Below, piece by piece: positions 25,401-32,350 of a stretch of DNA of 64,000 nt. The DNA lies in contig CAJQUW010005533.1 in NCBI GenBank assembly GCA_907163375.1, forward strand, positions 1,513,001-1,577,000, read 5' to 3'. How positions within the stretch are numbered: the first letter of the stretch is position 1; every line of letters begins with the position of its first letter. The DNA comes from Prostheceraeus crozeri. Lineage: Eukaryota > Platyhelminthes > Polycladida > Euryleptidae. Made by a program: the position numbers and the translations under genes. The notes under the pieces are model-generated. The model had not been told where the DNA came from, did not search any database, and worked only from the letters and a program-made list of their open reading frames with translations.

Positions 25401-28146
25401 TACAAAGATTCTATTTAGCATCAAATCCTCCTTACACGTTCGTCATGGTGGTGATAGTCTTAGAGTGAAAGATACAAATAGATTATCTAAACATCGTCAG
25501 GCTTGACTGAAAACGTCACAACCTGATAAGGAACGGAAGATGTTGTAATGTACATTCCTTGATATTTAGATGTCGAAGGTCCATCGGCATACAAACACGT
25601 TCATATAGCTTCACTCATGATGTTTTCATACTGATGACTTCGTTAATATATAAGAAAAATGTCGTTAATTATCGTGATTATGCGACATCAGAAAGTAAAC
25701 TCATTCGCGTTTGATCTCGTTACTGAACATCTAATGTAAGCGATTCAAATAATGGCATTTAAATTTCAGAGTATTGAACAATTAGCTGCTGAGCTGATAC
25801 AATTGACGCCGAATCAACTCTTGCATCGATCTTCTCGGATGCGCTGTTTGCCTGTTATGTTAAGTGCACTAGCTCATGGAGCGAATCCAAACTGGAAAGA
25901 CCCTGACGACTTAAATAAAACTCCCTTACATCGGGCAGTTGACAGCGGTTCTTTAGCGGCTTGTGAATTGCTTCTACTGAATGGTACTCAGGTAGGTTGT
26001 CTGGTAATCGTTACTACATGTTTCATTTTGTATGCTTTTTATTCAGTAAATATTTCTATAGTTTCTATTCCAAAGTCTGAGAGGAACTCTTATTTAAGGG
26101 GTTATATAATGATTATTAGACCAGAACACAAGGTCTGCTGATTCATAATATTTCTCTGTTGGATTCCTTTGGTGAACTTCTACTATCATTCATGTCTAAT
26201 CCGCTTTGATCGAAAACAAAGCAAGCTCAACCTCGATGAATAATGGTCTTTATATAAATAGGTCAATCTGAAATAGTTCAGAATTAAATCATGACATATA
26301 ACTTGACATAAGAATCAGCTGAAATAGAGGAAGACAACTTGCTAGCCAAAAAATACTTTAAATCGAGGGAAAGGTTTAAAAAAAGTCAATTTTTGATTTA
26401 CTTACCTATCTTTGAAACTGCTTTTGACTTTTCATCTAAAAATTTGCTTGAATATCTTTTTCGAAAACTTTCTACTTTATCAATTTGCTACATATTATCT
26501 CTCGCCTTCTGTTCAATTTCTTATTTTCTTCATCCATTTGAATTTTATAATTCGCTAATCAAAATAATTTTCATACAATTGATGAATTTCATAATGAGAG
26601 AAAAAATATTTTTAATTACCGACTTAAAGCTGATCACTTGAGAAAACACTTCATTGCATCCTTCAATTATGATTTTGTAACCATGGCTCAATCAATTCAA
26701 CTTTAATAGCAATAGAAGTGAAATTGTTATTAAAACACACCCACCCTCACACAAAAAGAACTGAAAAAAGTAAATAATTTTATCGAAGGAGTGCATCAGT
26801 TACTTGCTGCTGCCATGGACTTAGCGTACTTTTTTTGCTTTCATATTGTCTATGTTAATTTCCTGAAAGTCTCGATTTCACTTTGTAAATTTTTCTCAGT
26901 CATTCATTTGACTGTCTATTACTTTCATTACGATAGTGTTTAGAATCCTTCTGTGTAATGACGTTATGTTCTGATTGGAGCGCTCAAGATAATGAATGTT
27001 ACGAGTTCATCTAATTTTCTTCATGTACATGTAAGTTCAGTGGAAGAAAAGGCTGGCCAAATTCTTGAAATTAAATCGAAATTTAAAAAACCTGATCATC
27101 TTTGCTCAAAAGTTAGATTTCGAGTTTTATTAAACAGTACCCAATCAACTAGCCAAATAATCGACCGTTATAATTTCCGTGATTCCTGCCTCTCCAGGAC
27201 GAGTTTGTTCATTGAATGACCTATTGTTGCATCTGTCTGATTCGCAATTTTAAATAATGAAAATTGTAGCGCTCAAACAAAATAAAAATGAATTAGAATT
27301 AACTTTGTTTATACTCGGAAGCACATTAGACACAGAGTTTTTCTTTCGTGTGGCCGAGTTGTTATTTATCCCATTCTCATTCTTTTCGTGCTGAGTGTTT
27401 AGCAAGAATGTAGAGTGTACCTTTTTTGACAGTCTTATGTTTGACCCGACCAATGTTTGAACCAAGGTCTCCCGGACGCAGAGCGAGCGCTCTACCACAA
27501 GGCCACAGCGCCGGTCGATATTCTTAAGCTATGCTTGTGTTTTCGAAACAGATACTCTAAGAAATTGGTTGATGCCACAGAGCAAGTTGTCTAATTCTGT
27601 GGTTGAAGCCTTGTCAATCACTGACCAATTGATTTCATTTCCATTCCATGATTTTATTACAACTTACTTAAACTCTACCCAAAATGCTTAATACCAGTAG
27701 TTGTGATTTCAGTAATCCTAATTTCGAAACTCGTTTTGAGCATTTCAAGGAAAGTTGATTTCTTGCTCCTCTCGCGTGCATATTTTCGCTTGTATTTCAT
27801 TACCATTTAGTTAATTAATACTTATGTTAAATTTCAATTGTAGTTGAATTCGGAAGATGCTGAAGGACGGTCACCTCTTCATTACGCCTGCTTGAGACAA
27901 CATAAATTTCAAGTCACTCTGTTTGCAAAACGATGTGACCTGTTGCTAAATGCTAAAGACAACAATGGTCAGAAACCTCTCGATTTAGCGCTTAACACTG
28001 GAAATGCTGATATTGTCACCATTTTGCGCATGCTGGCATTGAATGAAGCGAGTCGAGAAGATTCTTTGGCAGGTGATGAAACAGTGAATGACATTTTTCG
28101 CGACTTTAGAAATCGTGCATACACTGAAGAAGATTGTGACACGTGA
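1149..28146 (+). CDS. ACAP: ACAP-family ArfGAP (ArfGAP + ankyrin repeats), 3' part of gene
   Basis: Exons 1149-1430, 16011-16121, 25770-25991 and 27844-28146 encode 305 C-terminal residues; every junction is GT-AG and phase 0. Family knowledge: ACAP proteins bind curved membranes with BAR and PH domains and stimulate GTP hydrolysis on Arf6, controlling endosomal recycling and actin. Seen here: the second half of the ArfGAP fold (VKSLLLDEW, IRAKWLERRFVEK), a Ser/Gly/acidic linker, an ankyrin block (LPVMLSALAHGANPNW, TPLHRAVDSGSLAACELLL, SPLHYACLRQH, NADIVTILRMLALNE) and the tail DETVNDIFRDF, which matches the conserved ACAP C-terminus ending in DIFRDF. BAR, PH and the zinc-finger cysteines lie upstream of the window. 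The first intron shown is 14.6 kb. Which vertebrate paralogue (ACAP1, 2 or 3) is closest was not tested; a single ancestral ACAP is likely. Confidence 0.93.
1431..3618. other. ACAP intron, featureless part
   Basis: AT-rich intron DNA up to the LINE. A 45-codon ATG frame at 2894 lacks any recognisable domain and was not called. Confidence 0.55.
3619..3632 (-). repeat. (TGAG)n 3' tail of the LINE
   Basis: Short TGAG microsatellite at the 3' terminus of the LINE; the last ORF codon run (ATG AGT GAG TGA) is made from it. Confidence 0.75.
3619..5620 (-). mobile_element. RTE-like LINE, 5'-truncated and decayed
   Basis: Read on the minus strand from 5620 to 3619. Upstream segment GKKRFFEIAKQMASENRDIQ; RT core FLAFVDLEKAFDRVPREVLQ; VHRGSVLSTLIF; the YADD-type site reads NADDLLLMAD; the C-terminal tail (WMCGVRRSERRYDEELRQER, FGHVRRK, GRQRKTW) is the typical end of this LINE group. 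The ORF is broken by frameshifts (about 4-5 pieces) and the catalytic Tyr of YADD is Asn. The 3' end is a (TGAG)n tail at 3619-3632 that also contains the stop codon, as in many RTE-like elements. The endonuclease end is missing, so this is a 5'-truncated copy. It lies antisense in an ACAP intron. Confidence 0.88.
5980..6173. repeat. Motif copies and 26-bp palindrome at left end
   Basis: TAACGACCGGGAT at 5980-5992 and 6148-6160, the second directly abutting its inverted copy at 6161-6173. One base breaks perfect symmetry (A versus G at the fourth position from each outer edge). Confidence 0.75.
6275..7542 (+). pseudogene. Transposase-like gene of an unnamed animal multi-copy family
   Basis: At least three frames are needed, so the copy is dead. 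Segments in order: an N-terminal region with Cys pairs (VLCDCVTDARRSLKCEFC); IHFDFSEKFACGQQDAIESA (about 6670-6735); in a second frame LWSDGPSSQFQNRF (about 6890-6930); in another STPHGKGAIDGVSGTLKR (about 7000-7055); and a C-terminal beta-rich module, VGDWVVVSYDDIEYPGQ to YKVNIMH (about 7315-7410). From memory, proteins with this order (FDFSE...SDG...HGKGxxDG) recur in many invertebrate genomes as uncharacterised, repeated genes. The spaced Asp residues would suit an RNase H-fold nuclease; that is inference. Confidence 0.65.
7722..7934 (+). repeat. Three direct copies of TAACGACC(A/G)GGAT
   Basis: Copies at 7722-7734, 7736-7748 (one base apart) and 7922-7934; a fourth with C at the variable base is at 8084-8096. 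Likely subterminal repeats of the element at 6161-8096. Confidence 0.8.
8150..8600 (-). mobile_element. LINE endonuclease-domain fragment (RTE/CFDP2-like)
   Basis: Minus-strand residues IKYILVPRRDRSKIVDTKVL then PGEECVSQHRLLLSDLKIK match the end of the endonuclease domain of RTE-type LINEs (the segment also found in CFDP2-like genes). After a frameshift near 8340 the frame continues RTMENAWIQSAEKVYGRTKD then ACRKET, the usual region after the endonuclease. The fragment ends before any RT. It may belong to the same family as the LINE at 3.6 kb but covers a non-overlapping part. Confidence 0.75.
8597..8672 (-). repeat. SINE/LINE 3' tail fragment ending in (GAT)n
   Basis: Minus strand: GAGGTTGACGTCAGGAAGGG then CATCCGGTCGCAAAA, ending in GATGATGATGA. 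The GGAAGGGCATCCG core is shared with the SINE bodies at 10.8 kb and 48.7 kb. Confidence 0.6.
9013..9568. repeat. 192-bp inverted repeat (Penelope-type terminus, tail to tail)
   Basis: Left arm 9013-9204 and right arm 9377-9568 are inverted copies with scattered mismatches, separated by 172 bases. The right arm is the 3' end of the adjoining Penelope-like element; the left arm is therefore a second terminus in opposite orientation. Inverted or tandem terminal copies are usual for Penelope-like elements. Confidence 0.8.
9377..10762 (-). mobile_element. Penelope-like element remnant (RT end + GIY-YIG)
   Basis: Minus strand, from 10762 down. LNPRIYARYIDDIIVGP (about 10665-10715) is the RT active-site region with YIDD. 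Further down, CNDRLVVYKFTCKLCTEFYIGK (about 10040-10105) starts a GIY-YIG endonuclease, continuing in another frame as RYAEDRNSINAGNK and LSDHLLQKHQGH. RT followed by C-terminal GIY-YIG identifies Penelope-like retroelements. Several frameshifts and stops make it inactive. Near 9640-9680 the minus strand reads CTTGACAAAGC then CCGAAACGTC, resembling the CGAAAC part of the terminal repeats of this group. Confidence 0.85.
10763..10885 (-). repeat. tRNA-derived SINE
   Basis: Minus strand head: CAGTGGTTAAGTGCTTGGCC (A-box-like) and GGTCCAGAGGTTCAGCCC (B-box-like), then the body with GGAAGGGCATCCG and end CAGCGCTCC. The same unit occurs at 48716-48832 and, head only, 61033-61095. The cloverleaf is degraded, so it is not a functional tRNA gene. 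Confidence 0.75.
10886..12755. other. ACAP intron, nothing recognised
   Basis: AT-rich. A 124-codon minus-strand frame (11853-12227) has no recognisable domain and low-complexity composition, so it is not called. Confidence 0.5.
12760..13987. mobile_element. Non-autonomous DNA element with CAGGCTGTCTA ends, TA target
   Basis: Terminal inverted repeat CAGGCTGTCTA at 12760-12770 and its complement at 13977-13987, both flanked by TATA/TA, suggest a 1.23 kb element inserted at TA. Inner sequence is AT-rich without a transposase. It contains about 2.4 copies of a GTGTGACTTTGTT-type 29-bp repeat near 13350-13425. The short ends make the call tentative. Confidence 0.45.
14015..14489. mobile_element. 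Possible MITE with CAGGGGTCTCA ends
   Basis: CAGGGGTCTCA at 14015-14025 and TGAGACCCCTG at 14479-14489 are exact inverted ends 475 bp apart. The CAGGG start is hAT-like, but no 8-bp target duplication is visible, so family and borders stay open. Confidence 0.4.
14485..14516. repeat. 32-bp perfect palindrome
   Basis: Each arm is 16 bases (CCCTGAGTATAGGAAA) with no spacer, centred between 14500 and 14501. It overlaps the right end of the CAGGGGTCTCA element. Confidence 0.9.
14534..14587. repeat. 54-bp perfect palindrome
   Basis: Arms of 27 bases with no spacer, centred between 14560 and 14561. The centre reads CATTCACTTAAGTGAATG. It lies 17 bases from the previous palindrome. Confidence 0.92.
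14588..16010. other. ACAP intron, nothing recognised
   Basis: AT-rich intron DNA up to the linker exon. A minus-strand frame at 15481-15693 begins with a hydrophobic stretch but has no homologue I know. Confidence 0.5.
16011..16121 (+). CDS. ACAP: ACAP exon: Ser/Gly/acidic linker
   Basis: Acceptor TTTTCCAG ends at 16010 and donor GTCAGT starts at 16122; 37 codons, phase 0. The peptide begins SSGSASQMNPSSRSEK and ends DGSSEE. It is low-complexity and acidic, like the linker between ArfGAP and ankyrin repeats in ACAP proteins. Assignment rests on strand, phase, splice sites and position between two certain ACAP exons, since the sequence is not diagnostic. Confidence 0.75.
16250..16350 (-). repeat. 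Possible tRNA-derived SINE head
   Basis: GC-richer patch in the second ACAP intron. On the minus strand GGTAGGATAGCTCGGGTGA and GGTTTGAGTGTC could be worn A and B boxes. Weak. Confidence 0.3.
16351..19585. other. ACAP intron, nothing recognised
   Basis: About 3.2 kb of AT-rich sequence, dense in stops in all frames; an 88-codon frame at 18757 has no recognisable feature. Confidence 0.5.
19590..19880 (+). pseudogene. GIY-YIG endonuclease remnant (Penelope-like)
   Basis: A 96-codon frame holds VKHCNECYIRKTKRYSITKI, where CYIRKTKR resembles the YIGxTxR part of GIY-YIG domains, followed by HPTELLLLTKLNEALFIKE, resembling the conserved Glu helix near the end of the Penelope endonuclease. The RT part is absent. 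Moderate support only. Confidence 0.5.
20391..21946 (+). mobile_element. Mariner-type DD41D (rosa-like) transposon, complete ends
   Basis: 29-bp inverted ends start CAGGGTGGGCGCTGG; 28 of 29 positions agree between 20391-20419 and 21918-21946. Both sides carry TA (20389-20390, 21947-21948), the mariner target duplication. The transposase reads on the plus strand from ATG 20788. I infer this is a dead full-length copy, because the gene has several lesions, but the ends could still be moved by an active relative. Confidence 0.9.
20788..21830 (+). pseudogene. Mariner transposase, DD41D, inactive
   Basis: N-terminal HTH (YDIEKRVKLVQFYYSNGRSI; RRFEESGSVADLPKRGP). First Asp in MRDEAHFYLNG, second in VWFQQDGSTAHT, third in PPRSPDLTAPDYFLWG. 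There are 41 residues between the second and third Asp, giving DD41D rather than DD34D of classical mariners. Lesions: a frame change near 21065-21155, another near 21335, and a stop (TAA) just before QVWFQQD near 21481, with one more frame change near the end. About 350 residues would be expected. Confidence 0.88.
21949..22430. other. ACAP intron, nothing recognised
   Basis: AT-rich spacer between the mariner element and the next repeat family. Confidence 0.5.
22430..23916 (-). pseudogene. Uncharacterised multi-copy invertebrate gene family, broken copy
   Basis: Minus strand. N-terminal piece 23404-23916 (KKVIESNLKPKLHDQNHKMN), then KIDLDGGDGFLKIRM near 23300-23345, then DAGVKKMIVLAIVPAIQENY (about 23154-23215), then the repeated stretch, then GLMSHGSAHPYSWCDAQQPN and RERGHSRTLGNL, then LDILSRPELL, and finally WAKACHVEEDGYHGGNFSGN (about 22550-22610). 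I recall this order (DGGxGFLK...MSH..HPCxWCD...ACHV...YHGG.F.GN) from repeated, unnamed genes of cnidarians and insects; function unknown, transposon origin suspected. Several frame changes show it is dead. No inverted ends were found. Confidence 0.6.
22889..23104. repeat. Triplicated 72-bp tandem repeat
   Basis: Three near-identical 72-base units starting at 22889, 22961 and 23033, differing at about one base each. 72 is a multiple of three, so each unit adds 24 codons (CDLKRVIGVDVTWLSSPIQ) in one minus-strand frame. It lies inside the conserved part of the broken gene. Confidence 0.95.
23917..25769. other. ACAP intron, nothing recognised
   Basis: AT-rich, no coding signal or repeat recognised before the ankyrin exon acceptor. 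Confidence 0.5.
25770..25991 (+). CDS. ACAP: ACAP exon: start of ankyrin repeats
   Basis: Acceptor AAATTTCAG ends at 25769 and donor GTAGGT starts at 25992; 74 codons, phase 0. The peptide SIEQLAAELIQ...LHRSSRMRCLPVMLSALAHGANPNW...TPLHRAVDSGSLAACELLLLNGTQ follows the start of the ACAP ankyrin block closely. Confidence 0.95.
25992..26936. other. ACAP intron, nothing recognised
   Basis: AT-rich intron sequence; long frames at 26339-26641 are Phe/Leu/Ile-rich artefacts of T-rich DNA. Confidence 0.5.
26937..27058 (+). repeat. Solo copy of the Penelope-type terminus
   Basis: Matches 9469-9592 in the same orientation: TTTAGAATCCT, then AATGACGT, then GCGCTCAAGATAA, ending TTCAGTGGAAGAAAAGGCTG. 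It is more diverged than the two arms at 9 kb. Confidence 0.65.
27300..27525 (-). repeat. tRNA-derived SINE with central domain
   Basis: Minus strand head: GCGCTGTGGCCTTGTGGTAG, AGCGCTCGCTCTGCG and GGTTCAAACATTGGTC (A and B boxes), followed by GTCAAACATAAGACTGTCAA, AAAAGGTAC and GCTAAACACTCAGCACGAAA. This last part looks to me like the central domain shared by SINEs of several marine invertebrates; that link is from memory. Confidence 0.75.
27844..28146 (+). CDS. ACAP: ACAP terminal exon: last ankyrin repeats and C-terminus
   Basis: Acceptor CAATTGTAG ends at 27843 and the stop TGA is at 28144-28146. The 100 codons carry two ankyrin repeats (GRSPLHYACLRQH, GQKPLDLALNTGNADIV) and the family tail motif DIFRDF. 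The C-terminus is shorter than the vertebrate one, ending YTEEDCDT. Confidence 0.95.
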   Translation: MNSEDAEGRSPLHYACLRQHKFQVTLFAKRCDLLLNAKDNNGQKPLDLALNTGNADIVTILRMLALNEASREDSLAGDETVNDIFRDFRNRAYTEEDCDT

Positions 28147-28990
28147 ATGACCCTACCTCTCCCCCCTTACCTCAGCCTGCCCTAATGCCCATTATAGCAA
28201 AACTTCTATTCACTGTATTTTGGAGTAAAGTATTAAAGTACTCTCTTGATGACCTGCACTTGTAAGTGGCCCTTTAAGGGTGAAAGTGAGACATTGGTAA
28301 AAGTATTAAAGATGCTCTCCCATTCATCGACTTGTACATTTTTTGTTTTTGTCTTGTTATCATTTTCATCAACATTTTATCTTTGTTTAATGCATTGAGC
28401 AACCAAAGTGGCGTTTGGACGGAAGCAGCTGGTGAAGAACACTATTGACGAATCAGATCGTTCGAATCGAAGTTTAGATCAATTATATTGACCAGTAACT
28501 TATTGGATGCTAGCATCTAAATTTTGTTTTGCATTATAATTATCAATGTTGTAATTACAAAATTCATCGAAACCATGTTGTTGGTTTACTGAACTCTTGA
28601 ACTGTCAAATTGGTAAGATCAAATGGTCAGTTCAGCTAACTATACTCGAAATCCAGGGCTCGAAGTTTTCCGTGGATTTTGGAATCCAAAATGTTCTCTT
28701 TTCATGCATATTTTTCAAAAAATTTGCATGAGTTTCCTGCATTCTCATGCGCCACGACCTCGAGTCCTGTAGAAATCTCTAACCAGATGTCGGTGATGCT
28801 CAGACTACATCTGATTCGTCAATGTGATATTTGTATGTATCACAAGCTGAATTAATTTACATTTATAGTTTGCATTTATTTTGTGTCTTTTCTGAAAAGG
28901 TCATAACATATTGATTTCCCTATCCTTCAAATGTATGTCTTTTGTATATCTTCAATCAGAGAACGATCTTGTTGTGTTGTAATAAATATC
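28147..28990 (+). other. ACAP 3' untranslated region
   Basis: Non-coding sequence after the ACAP stop. Two ATTAAA hexamers (28235, 28305) sit in a short repeated context. A canonical AATAAA is at 28981-28986, with T/G-rich sequence about 35 bases further on. The UTR end is inferred. Confidence 0.5.
28981..28986 (+). promoter_or_regulatory. Poly(A) signal AATAAA of ACAP
   Basis: Canonical hexamer about 835 bases after the ACAP stop, followed by a GTGTCTTTGTTT run near 29018. It is the best candidate for the main cleavage signal; earlier ATTAAA variants could give a shorter 3' end. Confidence 0.5.
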
Positions 28991-30189
28991 TGAGCCATGG
29001 TCATAAGTCAAGAAAGTGTCTTTGTTTATAAACAATTTTATCATTTTCTTAAAATCAATAATTCATAAAATCATCATCGAGTCATGTACTGTACAAAAGT
29101 GTACATTGATTTTTTATTGTTGTGTGAGTTAATTTATCGAGGTCATAGGACTTGATGTAAGTGACAGCATGAACATGTCCAAATTAATTATAGTAGACAA
29201 TGTCAGATTGTCTTACTGACTGCATGTTTGACACTGCAGAAAGCGTCATTGATTGTATTTGTCTTAAAATCGTTTTAAATACCACAGCCATCTGCATATT
29301 AGCTCATGTGACCATCACATCAACACTGTGTGTAAATTTGTCTGAATGTTTGATGAGTCTGTATTTTCCGAACGATTATATATGAGAATTATTTTATTAC
29401 ACGGCTGAAGTAGTGCGTCTGTTAACGTAAATCATTGATTCCGACTCTATAAACATTCCTTGATTATCTACCCATTACTTCCTTTGATTTGTAAGTTTTC
29501 TCTTATTCTGAGCTATGCTGCTCTGCATTATGATGGCCTACATGCAACTGTGCTTTTGATTTATACGTATTTTTGTTTAATTTACCACATGTTTATTCTT
29601 TTTGGCATACAACTGATAGAATCAAGAAAGTAAATCGCTGATTTTCCTTCAGATTGTTTCATATGGTCAGATCTGTTTGTGATAGACGATATGTGTGCCT
29701 TCTCTGTTTGTAATGAAACATTGAAATGTTACATATGCATACGAGGTTGTCATCTACCACTCGAATTACAAAGTACAAAGTCGCGTCAAGCAATCTGAGT
29801 TTTTATGATATCTGGTAATATTGTCCTAATTTTAATAAGCACTTATGTGTTATTACAACGTAATGTACATCAGACGGAATGAATTTATTTCTTTGGTTGA
29901 CAAATACAATGACTTTGCAAAAAAGTCAACGTATGTTATTCAACTTGTATAATTCAGCCTTTTAGTGCAGTGATGTAGTGGATAATCCAAATAGAATGTA
30001 GTGAAAATACCGCATAATTATTGTAGGTTTCATTGCCTAAAGGGTGCTCTAGAGATAGGCATTCACTTTCAAAGTCATAACAGGGTGTTTGAATTGATTG
30101 AGGGAGTGAAATTGTAAACCACTCGCAACCTATATGCGGATTACCGGAATTTTTTTAGAATAAACAAAGTACTGAGAAAATGTTTTGCC
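28991..30189. other. Intergenic, nothing recognised
   Basis: AT-rich sequence after the ACAP 3' end; no gene or repeat recognised. Confidence 0.5.
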
Positions 30190-30600
30190 AAGGAACATAA
30201 TTTGGATTTTGAACTATTGAAGGGGGCTCTTTTGAGATTGCGAATAAACCCTTTAAGATGGCGAGGGGTCCTTATGAGACTGCGAAGGGGCCCCTTCAGG
30301 ATCGTTAGGAGCCCTTCAAGTTTGTGAACGGAGCCATATTTAGATTTTGAAAGGGACCCATAAGATTTTGTGACGCAACCCTTTGAGATTGTAAACGGCA
30401 ACTGTTTTGTTTTTGAAGAGTTCTTTTTAGACATGTAATTATAATTACATGTCTAAAAAGAACTCTTCAAAAACAAAATCCTTTTGGGCCTATAGGATCG
30501 AGACCGGGACCCTTAAAGATAAGCATGTGGAGCCTTTTTAGATTATGAATAACTGTAGAAAATTTTGAACGGGGCTATGCAGATTGGGGACCCTAAAACC
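30190..30600. repeat. Degenerate ~22-bp tandem repeat (minisatellite)
   Basis: About fifteen diverged units of the form GGGACCCTTTGAGATTGTGAA, with GG(A/G)(G/A)CC starts near 30224, 30245, 30265, 30287, 30308, 30330, 30353, 30374 and 30397, then again near 30506, 30529, 30551, 30571 and 30586. A long palindrome interrupts it. A 97-codon minus frame across it reflects the period and is not called as a gene. Confidence 0.75.
30405..30478. repeat. 74-bp perfect palindrome within the minisatellite
   Basis: Arms of 37 bases, no spacer, centre in ATGTAATTATAATTACAT. One arm continues the repeat phase of the minisatellite, so the palindrome looks like an inverted duplication of array sequence. Confidence 0.93.
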
Positions 30601-31959
30601 CTGCAATTTTTAAGGGTGATCAAATTCAAAGCAAATACTTTCTAAAAATCCGCTTGACTCTTGAGCAGAAGATTCTTCTACACGGAACTCAGTGATCCTT
30701 TCGTCAATCCTGAAGAGACGACGAAACGCAAGTAATCAAGGTTTCGAAATAATATATCAATTTAGGTGGGAATGCTTGATGAAAAAGTTGTAATGCGTTA
30801 TTGATGGAGCTATTATGAATTGAGTTCTGATTGCTTTGATGCTCTCCAAAACGTGTCTTTCAAGAAGCGTCTGCCAGAAAAATGTGAAATGAACATCTTC
30901 CAAAAATTTTCGGGAACACAAGGGATTGACGAAAGAATATTTTGTGCGATTACTTATTGCAAAAGCGGCTAAATTTCGGCGAAGACACCAACGAAAATTG
31001 AAATCTTGCAAACAACTGCAGAAATGATCAGGATTTCTTTTCGTGTTGATGTAGCGTTTATCTATACCATGCCGGCTCAGCTTTCATCAAATAGCTGTCA
31101 TAATCTTGCTCAAAAGCCAAAAGTTGTTTTTCGACATATTGTCTTTTGTTGCATATGTCTGAAATACAAGAGATGAGAGAAAAGTTTGATTTGAATAATT
31201 GCCGGAGCTACAATCACTGATGAAAGGGTTGAACTGCAAAATAATTCTTCAGACTAAACTGCAAGCGTTCTTGGCTTTTTCGTCGCCATCAGTGCAGTAA
31301 ATCAGCAACTCACTCCACAGACCATCGGTAGGTGGATGTGCGTGGAAATTAATCCAGCAGCTCACGTTGTGTATCAAATGCAAACACGAATTAGCTATTT
31401 GCATCGGTGTAGCGAATTTAAAATTTAGGAAACAGGGTCTAGAGAATGAGATTTGAACTGCATTCTTTAATTAGTTAATTGTAGGTGTTTGCATTTCGGA
31501 TGATGATTTGTCTGCATGTGAGTTTATCGGTTCTTTACAGGTATACTGCACTGATGACGGCTAAAAATCCAGAAACCCCGTAGTGTATTGTATCAAATGT
31601 TGCTCTCATCTCATTTCAGATTAAATAGTGTGTTAAGTTGCAATGTGTAGGCTAATATTTGGACACATATAGAACTTAGTTTCTCATATTAGAGCAAATG
31701 CGATAGTTTTGGTCGTTATTTATTCGGTTCGACATCGATTAAAAATTATTTTGTTTATGTAACGTGACGGATTCTCTCAGTAATAATTTCAAAAAAGTTG
31801 TTGATGCAATAGCAATTAGTGGCTCAATGATTAATTTCTGTAAGTCAATTGACTCAAAGGAAGACAGTTGCTAACACGAGCGCCACTATAGCATTTATTT
31901 TCTACTTGCTCACCATTTGCCCGAACTCAATATAATTCTTCGGTCAACTGCGCAAGAGC
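30601..31959. other. Intergenic, nothing firm
   Basis: No gene supported. A minus-strand frame at 30757-31011 is not similar to anything I can name. Confidence 0.45.
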
Positions 31960-32350
31960 ATATCTCTACACAATCACTCGTCGATCTGCAGAAAAACGGT
32001 GCAAGTTTCTTGTTTTCCAGTTCATCCAAGTACATAGGACGACTCTAGTGCACCATTTCTTAAACGTGCCCAAGAGAGAAAAAGTCACAAGGCATTTAAT
32101 CTGGTGGTTTTGGAAGCCATTCCATAAGCTGCCATAACGGTCAATCCAAGATTCAGGAAAATTGCTGCTTAAATAATTTACTATGGGTCTGTAGTACTGC
32201 GCTGGCATTCCATCCTGCATGAAGATATTCCTATCCTCCTTGACATTCGGTATATTTTATACAGCATAGAAAGGAAGATTTTACCACATTCTCGAAAGAG
32301 TGGCTCCACAAAGAAAATGGCTTAAGGAAATGCCTGCCCAAACAATTAGA
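31960..32350 (-). pseudogene. Mariner-type transposase remnant
   Basis: Minus strand: MQDGMPAQYYRPIVNYLSSN then FPESWIDRYGSL, with a PKPPD-type and CDFFSLGHV segment in neighbouring frames, match the block around the second and third catalytic Asp of mariners whose motif is WPPRSPDLTPxDFFLWG. It is heavily decayed, with several frame changes and stops and no ends identified. Confidence 0.7.

Noticed and set aside
26339-26641. 100-codon Phe/Leu-rich frame
   Set aside because: Composition explained by T-rich DNA.
30141-30434. 97-codon minus frame with repeating KG/LK pattern
   Set aside because: It simply reads the 22-bp minisatellite; the period is not a multiple of three.
30757-31011. 84-codon minus-strand frame, considered as a transposase fragment
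   Set aside because: No catalytic motif or linker could be matched.
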